A stretch of DNA of 64,000 nucleotides from Chryseobacterium tructae. Lineage in GTDB: Bacteria > Bacteroidota > Bacteroidia > Flavobacteriales > Weeksellaceae. Made by a program: the position numbers and the translations under genes. The DNA lies in assembly GCF_030409875.1 (NCBI RefSeq), contig NZ_JAUFQR010000001.1, positions 1,426,001 to 1,490,000 on the forward strand. Direction: 5' to 3'. The notes under the pieces are model-generated. The model saw only the letters and a list, made by a program, of their open reading frames with translations. It made no database searches and was not told where the DNA came from. How positions within the stretch are numbered: the stretch's first letter is position 1; each line of letters opens with the position of its first letter. Positions 37,984 through 46,492 of this stretch are shown in pieces.

Positions 37984-37991
37984 TATCTTTG
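37984..37991 (+). promoter_or_regulatory. -7 promoter element of the KAS III gene
   Basis: TATCTTTG matches TAnnTTTG exactly and lies 18 bases before the ATG at 38010. A TTG at 37957-37959 is 24 bases upstream, slightly long for the -33 element. Confidence 0.5.
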
Positions 37992-38009
37992 CCAAAATTA
38001 TAAAACTAT

Positions 38010-39032
38010 ATGATTAAAAGTACAATAAAAGGTGTGGGATTTTATGTCCCAGATAACATTGTTACAAATGATGATCTAGCAAAACTAATGACTACCAATG
38101 ATGAATGGATTACGGAAAGAACAGGCATCAAGGAGCGAAGACACAGAAAAAACAGAAATGATTCTCAGGAAACTACAGCTTACTTAGGCTTCAAGGCATC
38201 AGAAAAAGCTATTGAAAAAGCAGGTTTAACAGCTAAAGATATCGACTATATTGTTTTTGCAACCCTTTCTCCGGATTATTATTTTCCAGGCTGTGGAGTT
38301 TTACTTCAGGAAATGCTGGGATGTGATACCATTGGAGCATTAGATGTAAGAAATCAGTGCTCAGGATTCGTATATTCTATGAGTGTTGCCAATGCTTTCA
38401 TCAAATCCGGTACCTATAAAAATATTCTTGTGGTAGGAGCAGAAGTTCATTCTTTCGGATTGGATTTTTCTGACGAAGGAAGAGGCGTTTCCGTTATTTT
38501 TGGCGATGGGGCAGGAGCAGTAGTGCTTTCTGCAACTGAAGATGAAAATGCCGGAGATATTCTGGCCATGAATATGCACTCTGAAGGTAAATATGCCGAT
38601 GAATTGTGTACGCAATTCCCAGGTTCTAAATATGGATGGAGTGACAGGATGAGAAAAGAACCGGAAAATGTAACGGATAAAGAAGTATATCCTATCATGA
38701 ATGGTAACTTTGTATTCAAACATGCCGTAACAAGATTTCCGGAAACCATGATGGAAGCTTTACAGAAAGCTGGAAAAACAATTGAAGATTTAGATATGTT
38801 TATTCCTCATCAAGCAAACTTGAGAATTGCTCAGTTTGTTCAGCAGAAATTTGGATTGCCGGATGAAAAAATCTTCAACAACATTCAGAAATACGGAAAT
38901 ACAACTGCTGCTTCCATTCCTATTGCTTTAAGCGAGGCGATCGAAAAAGGCAAAATTAAAAGAGGTGATTTAGTCCTTCTCTCAGCTTTTGGTAGCGGAT
39001 TTACATGGGGAAGTGTTCTTTTTGAATATTAG
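38010..39032 (+). CDS. 3-oxoacyl-ACP synthase III family protein (KAS III/FabH-like)
   Basis: The 340-residue enzyme condenses an acyl-CoA primer with malonyl-ACP. The catalytic triad is complete: Cys117 in RNQCSGF, His267 in IPHQAN and Asn297 in YGNTTAAS. EWITERTGIKER and FGDGAGAVVL are typical. No acyl-carrier or fatty-acid genes are adjacent, so it may be a second KAS III for branched primers, or act in another pathway, rather than the main FabH. It is monocistronic with its own promoter and a strong terminator. Confidence 0.88.
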   Translation: MIKSTIKGVGFYVPDNIVTNDDLAKLMTTNDEWITERTGIKERRHRKNRNDSQETTAYLGFKASEKAIEKAGLTAKDIDYIVFATLSPDYYFPGCGVLLQEMLGCDTIGALDVRNQCSGFVYSMSVANAFIKSGTYKNILVVGAEVHSFGLDFSDEGRGVSVIFGDGAGAVVLSATEDENAGDILAMNMHSEGKYADELCTQFPGSKYGWSDRMRKEPENVTDKEVYPIMNGNFVFKHAVTRFPETMMEALQKAGKTIEDLDMFIPHQANLRIAQFVQQKFGLPDEKIFNNIQKYGNTTAASIPIALSEAIEKGKIKRGDLVLLSAFGSGFTWGSVLFEY

Positions 39033-39093
39033 TCAAGTGAAAAGACAGAATGGGAAAAGTTTATTGATCTCTTTCTTTCTCTACAATACAATA

Positions 39094-39123
39094 AAAAAGC
39101 CGCAGAACATTCTGCGGCTTTTT
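39094..39123. terminator. Bidirectional terminator between KAS III and thioredoxin genes
   Basis: AAAAAGCCGCAGA (39094-39106) pairs with TCTGCGGCTTTTT (39111-39123), 13 pairs over a four-base loop, flanked by A and T runs. It serves convergent genes. Confidence 0.9.
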
Positions 39124-39140
39124 ATGTTTTTGCCTGTAAA

Positions 39141-40301
39141 TTAAAGGCTTTTCAATAATTTCTCAGTATCAGAAGAATCCTGTCCTTCACTTTTTGCCAA
39201 TTCAATGGATTTTTCAGCCCACATCTTTGCATTTTTTTTATCACCAATCTTATTATAAAGATTAGCTAGTGTATCTGTATTGGCATAACTCTGTCCTTTT
39301 TTTATAGATTCCTGCCCCCATGCAATAGCCTTTTCCAGAGATGTCTTATTACTTACATTCTCAAAGAAATTCCAGGCTGCGGAATTTAATTCTGTACCGT
39401 TGGCTTTAGAAAAGTCCTGATATACCTCTAAAGTCAACTTCTCAAAAAGGGCAATATCTTTATTTTTTAAAGCTCTGTTCGCTTTCAGCTTTTTTAATAG
39501 TTTCTCAGCATCCTCTTTGCTCATGAATTTCTGAGCCCCAGCAATAAAATGCTCATCATTCCAGGTCTTAGTATCAGAGTTATAAGACTTTTTAGAGAGG
39601 GTGTTCATTTGAATACTTTGGTCGATCTTAGCATATTTATCTTCAGGATAAAATTTTAAAATCTCTGTTTTTTTATCTTGAAAAATCTTATATAAAGGAC
39701 TTTCTGTTGTAGATATACCGGAAATAAGCAATTCAGCATCCTCTTGATCCATAACAGGTTTTACCTGAAAATAACGGGTCAATACTTTACCTGAAAACTC
39801 TGAGTCATTATACATAGTAAGTTCTGTCAGATTTTTCAAAAATGAAGGGTCTTTTTCTCCTTTTTCAAATTGCTGTTTTAAAGAAGTAAGTCTTTTATTG
39901 GGGTCTCCAGCATCCTTTGCAAACTGAATGAAATCTTTTTCTTCAACATATCCCAACGTTCTGTGTACAGCTTCACCATTTCCATCAATGAATAGATAAG
40001 TAGGAAATGCTTTTACATTGTATTTTTTAGCCAGATCAATACCTTCTCCTTTCTCCATATCAATTTTAGCATTGATAAAATGAGAATTATAATAATCACC
40101 TACATCTTTCAATGGAAAAATATTTTTTACCATCAGCTTACATGGCCCGCACCATGATGCATAAGCGTCTATAAAAACCAGTTTGTGTTCCTTTTTGGCT
40201 TTAGCAAGGATAGAAGCAAAGTTGCCTTCCTCAAATTTGATACCTTGAGCCCATGCCAGTGTGCCTATAAATAGAGTAGAAAGTATAACTATCTTTTTCA
40301 T
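39141..40301 (-). CDS. Exported thioredoxin-family protein
   Basis: Started at ATG 40301 (MKKIVILSTL) the protein is 386 residues. An upstream in-frame ATG would hide the signal peptide, which ends near AWAQ (residue 19). A thioredoxin domain follows, with active site WCGPCK at 50-55 and the cis-proline loop VKAFPTYLFID. After residue 150 there is a long helical region with TPR-like repeats (NTDTLANLYNKIGDKKNAKMWAEKSIELA in outline). It is probably a periplasmic disulfide reductase or chaperone. The -7 element at 40322-40329 supports this start. Confidence 0.85.
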   Translation of the reverse strand: MKKIVILSTLFIGTLAWAQGIKFEEGNFASILAKAKKEHKLVFIDAYASWCGPCKLMVKNIFPLKDVGDYYNSHFINAKIDMEKGEGIDLAKKYNVKAFPTYLFIDGNGEAVHRTLGYVEEKDFIQFAKDAGDPNKRLTSLKQQFEKGEKDPSFLKNLTELTMYNDSEFSGKVLTRYFQVKPVMDQEDAELLISGISTTESPLYKIFQDKKTEILKFYPEDKYAKIDQSIQMNTLSKKSYNSDTKTWNDEHFIAGAQKFMSKEDAEKLLKKLKANRALKNKDIALFEKLTLEVYQDFSKANGTELNSAAWNFFENVSNKTSLEKAIAWGQESIKKGQSYANTDTLANLYNKIGDKKNAKMWAEKSIELAKSEGQDSSDTEKLLKSL

Positions 40302-40321
40302 AAAAAACGTTTTGTTCCCTG

Positions 40322-40329
40322 CAAATGTA
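40322..40329 (-). promoter_or_regulatory. -7 promoter element of the thioredoxin gene
   Basis: The minus strand reads TACATTTG, an exact TAnnTTTG match, 20 bases before the ATG at 40301 and within the sequence an upstream start would need to encode. Confidence 0.5.
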
Positions 40330-40522
40330 ATAAATATGATGACATTTAAGTTCGTCACATTGAAAATAATTTTTAAAGAACCTTATTTTAAATACAGGTT
40401 TAGGCTTGTATGAAAGAAAAACATATATTGTTTTGGACTTATTATTAAAATTAATGTAAATCATAATTTTAGTTAAATGATTAAATTTCAGTAGAATATT
40501 TTAATTAAAAATAAAATATCAC

Positions 40523-40530
40523 TAGTTTTG
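40523..40530 (+). promoter_or_regulatory. -7 promoter element of the TPR-AraC regulator gene
   Basis: TAGTTTTG matches TAnnTTTG and lies 65 bases before the ATG at 40596. The surrounding DNA is very AT-rich. Confidence 0.4.
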
Positions 40531-40595
40531 TAAAAAACAAAAAGACACCCGTGAGAAAATGATGAGTTATTATAAAAATAATAATTTGTTTTTTT

Positions 40596-42224
40596 ATGTC
40601 TAATAATCTATTGAAACTTTTGTTTTTGCTGACCACAGCAATCTTCATATCTGCACAGAAAAAAAGCGACTTCGATCAGGCGTGCGAAAGGACTTCCTCT
40701 ATCATGGCCTATAAAGATTTATCTAAGGCTATAAAAACTGCTGATTCGCTTTATATGTCTGCTCATCAACCATCAGAAAAGGTGAAAAGCCTTATGCTTT
40801 CTTCAGAGCTCTATCATCATGGTGGAGAACTTAAAAAAGCAATCTGCTATAGCGAAAATGCCCATTCATTAATTGAACAAGCAAATAATAGGGAATGGAT
40901 GGCCGGAGTATGTCGATTATTGGCGAGACAATATAGACAGGTAGGGTTATATGAAAGAGCTAAGAAATATATTTTCAAAGGATTGGATGCATCCAGGCAA
41001 ATTTCTGGTTTTCAGGAAAGTAATGAAGCGCAAGGGTTGCTCAATCAGGAGATGGCTTTTTATGAAATGGAAGTCGGAAACTATGTAAATGCAATACAAT
41101 ACATTGAATTTTCCCTTAAAAACTTTGGCAAAATTGATAGTCAGAATGAAGAAAGAACCCAAGCTGCCTCTTATCAATTATTAGGAGATGTTTATTTTAA
41201 ACTTAATGATTATACCGTTTCTGAAAATTATTACAGGAAAGCTGAAGATTTACTCAAAGAAGGAAGTTGTACATTAGGATTGGTCTATAACGGATTAGGA
41301 GGAATTCGTTTGAAGCAAAAGAATTGGAAAGACGCTGAAATATATTTGAAAAAAGCTGAAAAAATTGCTGATACTTCCCGAAGCTTAAAACTTAAAAAAG
41401 CAGTTTATTCCAATATTAATGATTATTACGAAGGAATAGGTGACAATTTTAAGGCCTCTTTATATGCTGTGAAATATGTAAGAGCCTATGACAGTATTGC
41501 CGCCCGTAATCAGGGATTTTCGGGAATGCCTAAAGAAGAAACAACGATTAAAGTTAATAAAGGAAGTGGACAAATGAATGTAGCTAAAAATGCTGCTATC
41601 ATTATATTGTTTGTTTCATTAGTCGGTTTAATTATCTTCTTTAAAACAAGACAGAAAAGACAACTTTCAAAGTTGAGGAATATTATAAGAACTCAGGGAA
41701 AGGTAACGAATAGCTATAAAGGAGCCTTACTAAGACAGCCTGTGAATTCTGAATTTTCAAATATATCTGTAGAAGAAATAGATGAAAAAGATTCCGAATC
41801 AGACCGAAAGAGAAATGATTCTCTAATGACATCTGAAACAGAAACTAAACTCCTTGAACTTCTTGAAGAGTTTGAAAAAGGAAACCTTTACAACAATAAA
41901 GGAATGTCACTTTCATTTTTAGCAGGAGAACTTAATACCAATACCAAGTACCTTTCCTATGTCATTAATCAGCACAAAAGTGCAGACTTTAAAACGTATA
42001 TTAATAGATTAAGGATCAGTTATATTGTGGATAAACTTATCAATGACGAAAAGTATCGACAATACAAAATAAGTATTCTTGCTGATGAATGTGGCTTTTC
42101 TTCACATAGCAAATTTGCCGCCGTATTCAAGGCGGTTACAGACTTTTCTCCATCTGCGTATATTAAGCATCTAGATATTGAAAATCAATTAGATAAAAAT
42201 GTTCATTTTCGGGAAAACAGTTAA
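40596..42224 (+). CDS. Membrane-bound TPR sensor with AraC-type DNA-binding domain
   Basis: This 542-residue protein has a signal peptide or first anchor (LLFLLTTAIFISAQ), then about 290 residues of tetratricopeptide repeats outside the membrane (for example AASYQLLGDVYFKLNDYTVSENYYRKA in outline). One membrane helix lies near 330-350 (AAIIILFVSLVGLIIFF). A cytoplasmic C-terminal AraC helix-turn-helix domain follows (LNTNTKYLSYVINQ, ILADECGFSSHSKFAAVFK). This one-protein signal-transducing layout is common in Flavobacteriia. The signal and targets are unknown. No kinase or receiver domain is present. Confidence 0.88.
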   Translation: MSNNLLKLLFLLTTAIFISAQKKSDFDQACERTSSIMAYKDLSKAIKTADSLYMSAHQPSEKVKSLMLSSELYHHGGELKKAICYSENAHSLIEQANNREWMAGVCRLLARQYRQVGLYERAKKYIFKGLDASRQISGFQESNEAQGLLNQEMAFYEMEVGNYVNAIQYIEFSLKNFGKIDSQNEERTQAASYQLLGDVYFKLNDYTVSENYYRKAEDLLKEGSCTLGLVYNGLGGIRLKQKNWKDAEIYLKKAEKIADTSRSLKLKKAVYSNINDYYEGIGDNFKASLYAVKYVRAYDSIAARNQGFSGMPKEETTIKVNKGSGQMNVAKNAAIIILFVSLVGLIIFFKTRQKRQLSKLRNIIRTQGKVTNSYKGALLRQPVNSEFSNISVEEIDEKDSESDRKRNDSLMTSETETKLLELLEEFEKGNLYNNKGMSLSFLAGELNTNTKYLSYVINQHKSADFKTYINRLRISYIVDKLINDEKYRQYKISILADECGFSSHSKFAAVFKAVTDFSPSAYIKHLDIENQLDKNVHFRENS

Positions 42225-42285
42225 AAATAAATAGTTTTATGTATTCTGTCTTGCTATTTTCATGAAAATGGATAACCTATTGTTT

Positions 42286-42314
42286 TTTGTAAGACCAATG
42301 CTATCATATCTTTG
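42286..42314 (+). promoter_or_regulatory. Strong promoter without a following gene
   Basis: TTTG (42286-42289) and TATCTTTG (42307-42314) are spaced by 17 bases and match both halves of the flavobacterial promoter. The only start codons downstream open ORFs of about ten codons, so the product is probably RNA. Confidence 0.55.
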
Positions 42315-42319
42315 CGAAA

Positions 42320-42567
42320 GTGTTATGGGAATGACCAACAATTATATTGCATCTTAGTCCATCTTATTTTTGAAGGAACTGTCTTTTTCCTGAAATAAGA
42401 TATGTTCTCCCAACAACAAGCAAACCATGAAACTTTAGATATGGAACACACGTATATTTCGTTTTTCATGAAATAGTTACGGTTCCTCTTTTCATATGCA
42501 AAAGAAATATTCTGCATAAAGAATATAAACATACCATATAATCGGGGTTGATTGCCCGGTTTTTTTT
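42320..42567 (+). ncRNA. Candidate structured small RNA of about 245 nt
   Basis: The stretch has a promoter at its 5' end and a terminator at its 3' end (ATCGGG/CCCGGT, 42541-42560, then eight T). No ORF longer than ten codons is found on this strand. Several stems are visible: GTT-A-TGGGA with TCCCAAC enclosing the 5' part; ATCTTATTT with AAATAAGAT, carrying an inner AGGAA/TTCCT; CATGAAA with TTTCATG; and ATATTCT with AGAATAT (42507-42526). I cannot match it to tmRNA, SRP, RNase P or a known riboswitch. A 6S-like RNA is possible but not shown. Confidence 0.5.
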
Positions 42568-42586
42568 CAGTCAAGTTTTTTTAAGT

Positions 42587-42615
42587 GCAAGTCCACAGAT
42601 ATTCTGTGGATTTGC
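42587..42615. terminator. Strong hairpin at the 3' end of the small lipoprotein gene
   Basis: GCAAGTCCACAGA (42587-42599) pairs with TCTGTGGATTTGC (42603-42615), 13 pairs with one wobble over a three-base loop. There is only a loose T-rich tail, so it could be a back-up terminator for the candidate RNA or a 3' stabilising stem for the lipoprotein message. Confidence 0.5.
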
Positions 42616-42619
42616 GATT

Positions 42620-42829
42620 TTATTTAGTTTTTGTACCGTCGGTTTTTGTTTTTAAAGTATCCGGAGCTACCGGAGCAGGTTCAGAATTGGCAACAGCAGA
42701 ATCGCCCATTCTGTTTCTTAAGGAATCTTTATTGTGAGCTTCCTTAAATTCCTCTCTTTTTTCTTTGTTTTGAGCACAACTTCCTAGGAAAAGAAGTCCA
42801 AGAATTGCTCCTAGCCATAATTTTTTCAT
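42620..42829 (-). CDS. Small lipoprotein
   Basis: The 69-residue precursor has a lipoprotein signal ending in LFLGSC (cysteine near 18). The mature part is short, charged and Thr/Pro-rich with no domain. It resembles in plan the lipoprotein at 43204-43413, although the mature sequences differ, so the pair may be distant paralogues. Function unknown. Confidence 0.65.
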   Translation of the reverse strand: MKKLWLGAILGLLFLGSCAQNKEKREEFKEAHNKDSLRNRMGDSAVANSEPAPVAPDTLKTKTDGTKTK

Positions 42830-42880
42830 AATAATACTTTTTTATGTTTGGTGTTAATCAAATATAATGATTTTATAAAA

Positions 42881-42943
42881 GATAAAAGATAAAAGATAAA
42901 AGATAAAAGATAAAAGATAAAAGATAAAAGATAAAAGATAAAA
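42881..42943. repeat. Perfect heptanucleotide tract, nine copies of GATAAAA
   Basis: Nine uninterrupted GATAAAA units are preceded by one imperfect unit (TATAAAA) and followed by GATCTTA. The tract begins about 50 bases upstream of the small lipoprotein start at 42829, in the promoter region of that minus-strand gene, so copy number could change promoter spacing. Confidence 0.9.
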
Positions 42944-42984
42944 GATCTTATCGTTAAACATCTATTATCAATCCGTATATCAAC

Positions 42985-43108
42985 ATCAATAGGGGTGGGC
43001 TTTAGCCCATCCTTTCGATTAAACGTCATTATTTATACAGATATTAACATCAATAGAGGTGGGCTTTAGCCCGCCTAATAAATAAAAATTCATCTGGTTT
43101 TAACCAAA
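42985..43108. repeat. Two tandem REP-like elements
   Basis: The first copy has only the leading palindrome, TGGGCTTTAGCCCA (42996-43009), preceded by ATCAATAGGGG. The second has the full bipartite form: AGGTGGGCT/AGCCCGCCT (43057-43076), then TGGTTTTAACCA (43095-43106) followed by AAAC. Both share the CAATAG lead-in with copies at 27.62 and 53.02 kb. Confidence 0.75.
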
Positions 43109-43145
43109 ACCTAAATAATTCCTTAGTCTCTTATCCTTTAATAAA

Positions 43146-43176
43146 AAAATCTGCAGCGCTTTCATCTGCAGATTTT
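43146..43176 (-). terminator. Terminator of the small lipoprotein gene at 43204
   Basis: AAAATCTGCAG and CTGCAGATTTT form the stem around 43147-43176. On the minus strand the distal arm runs into seven T residues. Confidence 0.7.
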
Positions 43177-43203
43177 CCATTTTAAATTGAACGTATATAA
43201 GTA

Positions 43204-43413
43204 CTATTTGGCAGGAGGTGTTGCCATAGAATCCTTTTTCATCTTGATACTGTCAGGATTCGTCATTTTTGTAGTCATCGTGTCTGTTGTCGCAGGTGAT
43301 GCAGCACGTGTATTCACTGAATCACTATTACTTGTAGACATTGATGACTCCTTGGTTCCACAGCTCACTGCAAATAATCCTATGCCGATGGCTGTTAGCA
43401 ATAACTTTTTCAT
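43204..43413 (-). CDS. Small Ser/Thr/Met-rich lipoprotein
   Basis: The 69-residue precursor has its signal ending in FAVSC (cysteine near 18) and a mature tail of Ser, Thr, Asp, Met and Lys with no fold prediction possible. It is the next minus-strand gene after the terminator array downstream of pruA, and has its own terminator. It resembles the 42620-42829 lipoprotein in size and plan. Confidence 0.65.
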   Translation of the reverse strand: MKKLLLTAIGIGLFAVSCGTKESSMSTSNSDSVNTRAASPATTDTMTTKMTNPDSIKMKKDSMATPPAK

Positions 43414-43716
43414 ACAATTTTATTTTGGGGTGCATTGATGAAAAAACAATTATTATTCCTAACAAGGGGGCATAAGTCGTAAAATATAGGTAAAGTTTGT
43501 TAAAAGATGTTAGGGAGTAAGGAGTGGCAGGGTTTGAGAGTGTTAGGGCGTTAGAGTATTAGAATGGGAGATGAGAGATAATAGACGAAGAGATGATAGA
43601 TGTTTTAGTTTTAAATTTCAATAGTCAATTTTTGTTTTGCAAATGAATCATAGATTACTAATGAAAGGATAGCAGCCTTAAACCTCGAACCTCGAAATCT
43701 CGTACCTGTATTCCAT
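43414..43716. repeat. Noncoding region with a copy of a dispersed degenerate repeat
   Basis: From about 43548 to 43690 the minus strand reads close to the segments at 53880-54005 and 54950-55085. Shared words, in order, are AAGGCTGCTATCCTTTCA, CAAAACAAAAATTGACTATT, AAAACATCTATCATCTCTTC and GTCTATTATCTCTCATCTC. No ORF. The repeat lacks terminal inverted repeats and does not look like a mobile element. Confidence 0.6.
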
Positions 43717-44402
43717 AAAAAAGCCCCAAAACCGAAATCCCGGAGCTATGTTGAAGGAACAATTACTTATTGCCTATTTTAAACATTTGCATTTTCACTC
43801 TCAAACTCTCTGTCCCTCAAACTTTACCATATTCTCACAAAAAAGCCTCAGAACCGAAATTCCGAGGCTATGTTGAAGGAACAATTACTTATTGCCTATT
43901 TTAAACATTCGCATTTTCACTCTCAAACTCTCTGACCCTCAAACTTTACCATATTCTCACAAAAAAGCCTCAGAACCGAAATTCCGGGGCTATGTTGAAG
44001 GAACAATTACTTATTGCCTATTTTAAACATTCGCATTTTCACTCTCAAACTCTCTGACCCCCTCAAAATTTACCATATTCCCACAAAAAAGCCTCAGAAC
44101 CGAAATTCCGGGGCTATGTTGAAGGAACAATTACTTATTGCCTATTTTAAACATTCGCATTTTCACTCTCAAACTCTCAAACTTTCAAACTCTCTGACCC
44201 CTCAAAATTTACCATATTCCACAAAAAAAAGCCTCAGAACCGAAATTCCGGGGCTATGTTGAAGGAACAATTACTTATTGCCTATTTTAAACATTCGCAT
44301 TTTCACTCTCAAACTCTCAAACTCTCAAACTCTCAAACTCTCTGACCCTCAAACTTTATCATATTCCCACAAAAAAGCCTCAGAACCGAAATTCCGAGGC
44401 TA
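43717..44402. repeat. Tandem array of six terminator-bearing units downstream of pruA
   Basis: Six copies of a roughly 120-146-base unit occur, with the GCC of the hairpin at 43723, 43845, 43967, 44091, 44231 and 44377. Each unit starts with a stem (AGCCTC/GAGGCT or its wobble version, plus inner GAA/TTC) followed on the minus strand by six or more T residues, i.e. a Rho-independent terminator for that strand. The remainder (ATGTTGAAGGAACAATTACT, then CTCTCAAACTC...) is nearly identical between copies. The longer copies owe their extra length to expansion of a nested CTCAAACT octamer. Apparent ORFs here are by-products of the repeats. Confidence 0.9.
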
Positions 44403-44455
44403 TATTGAAAGAACAGACAATAAATTACTCATTGTCTATTACTTATTACTCATAA

Positions 44456-46081
44456 TTACCCTAAGTATGGATATTTGTAATCTTTAGGAGATACAAATGT
44501 TTCTTTCACACTTCTTACAGATGTCCATCTAAGAAGGTTCATTTTAGAACCTGCTTTATCGTTAGTTCCTGAAGCTCTACCACCACCGAAAGGCTGTTGA
44601 CCTACTACGGCACCAGTTGGTTTATCGTTGATGTAGAAGTTACCAGATGCATTCTCTAAAGCTTTGTAAGCTTCAGCGATAGCATAACGGTCTTGAGAGA
44701 ATACAGAACCTGTTAATGAATAAGGAGAAGAAGAATCAACTAATTTAAGCGTTTCTTTCCAGTCTTGATCTTCATACACAAATACAGATAAGATTGGGCC
44801 GAAGATTTCTTCTACCATACTTTCGTATTGAGGGTTTGTAGTTTCAATTACAGTTGGGTGTACAAACCATCCTTTAGAGTCATCACAAGTTCCACCGATA
44901 GCTACAGTAGCTTCAGAAGATTCGTTTGCTCTTGTGATATATCCTTTACATTTTTCGAAAGAATTTTTGTCAATTACAGCGTTTACGAAGTTAGACGTAT
45001 CTTCAGGAGAACCAATTTTGATTGTAGCCATCTGAGATTCCATTACTTTTTTCACATCAGCCCAAAGAGACTTAGGAACATAAGCTCTTGAAGCCGCAGA
45101 ACATTTTTGTCCTTGGTATTCGAAAGCACCTCTCACTAAAGCAGTAGCTACCGCTTCTACATTAGCAGACGGGTGAGCGATAACAAAGTCTTTACCACCT
45201 GTTTCTCCAACAATTCTTGGATATGTTCTATAGTTATGGATGTTATCACCGATCATTTTCCACATTCCCTGGAATACTTTTGTAGAACCCGTGAAGTGAA
45301 GACCTGCAAAATCTCTGTGAGCTAATACTTTCTCAGCAGTTTCTTTACCATCTGTAAAGATCATGTTGATAACCCCAGCAGGAAGACCCGCTTCAATTAA
45401 TACATCCATGATTACTTTTGCAGAATAAACCTGCTTATCAGAAGGCTTCCATACCACAACATTTCCTAGCATTGCCATACAAGTCGGAAGGTTTCCGGAA
45501 ATTGCTGTAAAGTTGAATGGAGTTACTGCAAAGCAGAATCCTTCTAGTGGTCTGTACTCTACACGGTTCCAGATTCCGTTGTCAGAAACTGGCTGCTCAG
45601 CATACATTTCTGTCATGAACTCTACGTTGAATCTTAAGAAGTCGATGAACTCACAAGCAGAATCAATTTCAGCCTGGTGTACATTTTTAGACTGTCCAAT
45701 CATTGTAGCTGCATTAATTACATCTCTGTAAGGTCCAGCCAATAGATCAGCTGCTTTTAAGAAAATTGCTGCACGTTGTTCCCAACCTAGCTCGTTCCAT
45801 GCTTCTTTAGCTGCCAATGCCGCGTTGATAGCGTCATCCACATGTTGCATACCACCTTGGTAATAGAATCCGAAGTCATGAGCGTGATCCTGAGGAGACT
45901 GAAGCTGTACTTTTGTGTCAGTTTTTACTTCTTTTCCATTGATGATCATTGGAACTTCTACCTTTTCAGCCCACATTTTTTTATAAGTGGCAATAAGGCT
46001 TTTAACTTCTGGAGATCCCGGTTCATAAGAATTTACCGGCTCGTTTACCGCTAATGGTACTTGCGAAATTGCTTTTGACAT
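44456..46081 (-). CDS. pruA: L-glutamate gamma-semialdehyde (1-pyrroline-5-carboxylate) dehydrogenase
   Basis: This 541-residue NAD-dependent aldehyde dehydrogenase oxidises glutamate semialdehyde to glutamate in proline breakdown. Visible are VTPFNFTAISGNL (substrate/NAD pocket), VVWKPSDKQVYSA, FTGSTKVFQGMWK, the general-base region VGETGGKDF and the nucleophile cysteine in YQGQKCSAASRAYVP near residue 330. EEIFGPILSVFVYED and PFGGGRASGTNDKAG follow. There is no fused proline dehydrogenase domain. The gene is monocistronic, and its 3' end runs into the terminator array. Confidence 0.95.
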   Translation of the reverse strand: MSKAISQVPLAVNEPVNSYEPGSPEVKSLIATYKKMWAEKVEVPMIINGKEVKTDTKVQLQSPQDHAHDFGFYYQGGMQHVDDAINAALAAKEAWNELGWEQRAAIFLKAADLLAGPYRDVINAATMIGQSKNVHQAEIDSACEFIDFLRFNVEFMTEMYAEQPVSDNGIWNRVEYRPLEGFCFAVTPFNFTAISGNLPTCMAMLGNVVVWKPSDKQVYSAKVIMDVLIEAGLPAGVINMIFTDGKETAEKVLAHRDFAGLHFTGSTKVFQGMWKMIGDNIHNYRTYPRIVGETGGKDFVIAHPSANVEAVATALVRGAFEYQGQKCSAASRAYVPKSLWADVKKVMESQMATIKIGSPEDTSNFVNAVIDKNSFEKCKGYITRANESSEATVAIGGTCDDSKGWFVHPTVIETTNPQYESMVEEIFGPILSVFVYEDQDWKETLKLVDSSSPYSLTGSVFSQDRYAIAEAYKALENASGNFYINDKPTGAVVGQQPFGGGRASGTNDKAGSKMNLLRWTSVRSVKETFVSPKDYKYPYLG

Positions 46082-46127
46082 ATTACGTTTTATTATTTTT
46101 ATTAAAATTAAATAAGTAAGTTGTATA

Positions 46128-46135
46128 CAAATTTA
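46128..46135 (-). promoter_or_regulatory. -7 promoter element of pruA
   Basis: The minus strand reads TAAATTTG, an exact match to TAnnTTTG, 46 bases before the pruA ATG. No clear -33 TTG is seen. Confidence 0.45.
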
Positions 46136-46492
46136 CGATAATTATAAGGAAAGAAAAAAATCGAACTCCTTTTTGTGAAATAAACTTTTTTGTCGAAAAA
46201 ACATTAATATATAACGTTTGTTTAATGTTTTATCTTAAAAATATTTAATATATTTATTCAATCCTTTACATAGAAGAAAAAAATATAAAGATTTGTTATA
46301 ATTATTGGAATTAGGACAATGAAATATTTGTCATAGTTCATAAATGACCTTTAAGTGTTGTAAATAAAGGATTTATAAAGAAATGTTAAATTTATATAAA
46401 ATTGCATTTGTTGCGATTTTGAACATTTTAAATAATTTTTTTGATAGCCCGGAATTTAAGATTACTCTAATTTTACACCATTATTATCAGAC
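46136..46492. other. Very AT-rich divergent region between pruA and the urease island
   Basis: No ORF. AT content is high even for this genome. On the plus strand TTG (46441-46443) and TAATTTTA (46468-46475) may form the promoter of the island, 17 bases before the ATG at 46493, with one mismatch and a 24-base spacer. I see no clear NikR- or NtcA-type palindrome. Confidence 0.35.

Noticed and set aside
42323..42574. 83-codon ORF on the minus strand across the candidate RNA
   Set aside because: Composition is unlike the neighbouring proteins (many Trp, Cys and aromatic residues in no pattern), there is no promoter on that strand, and the plus strand has promoter and terminator signals at both ends.
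42826..43029. Protein with repeated FYLLSFI units
   Set aside because: The repeats are the translation of the GATAAAA tract on the minus strand. The reading has no homology and runs into the lipoprotein start.
43717..44402. CRISPR array or repeated protein domain in the tandem repeats
   Set aside because: The units are about 120-146 bases and nearly identical throughout, without short constant repeats separated by unique spacers. Frames opened in them are different readings of the same noncoding unit.
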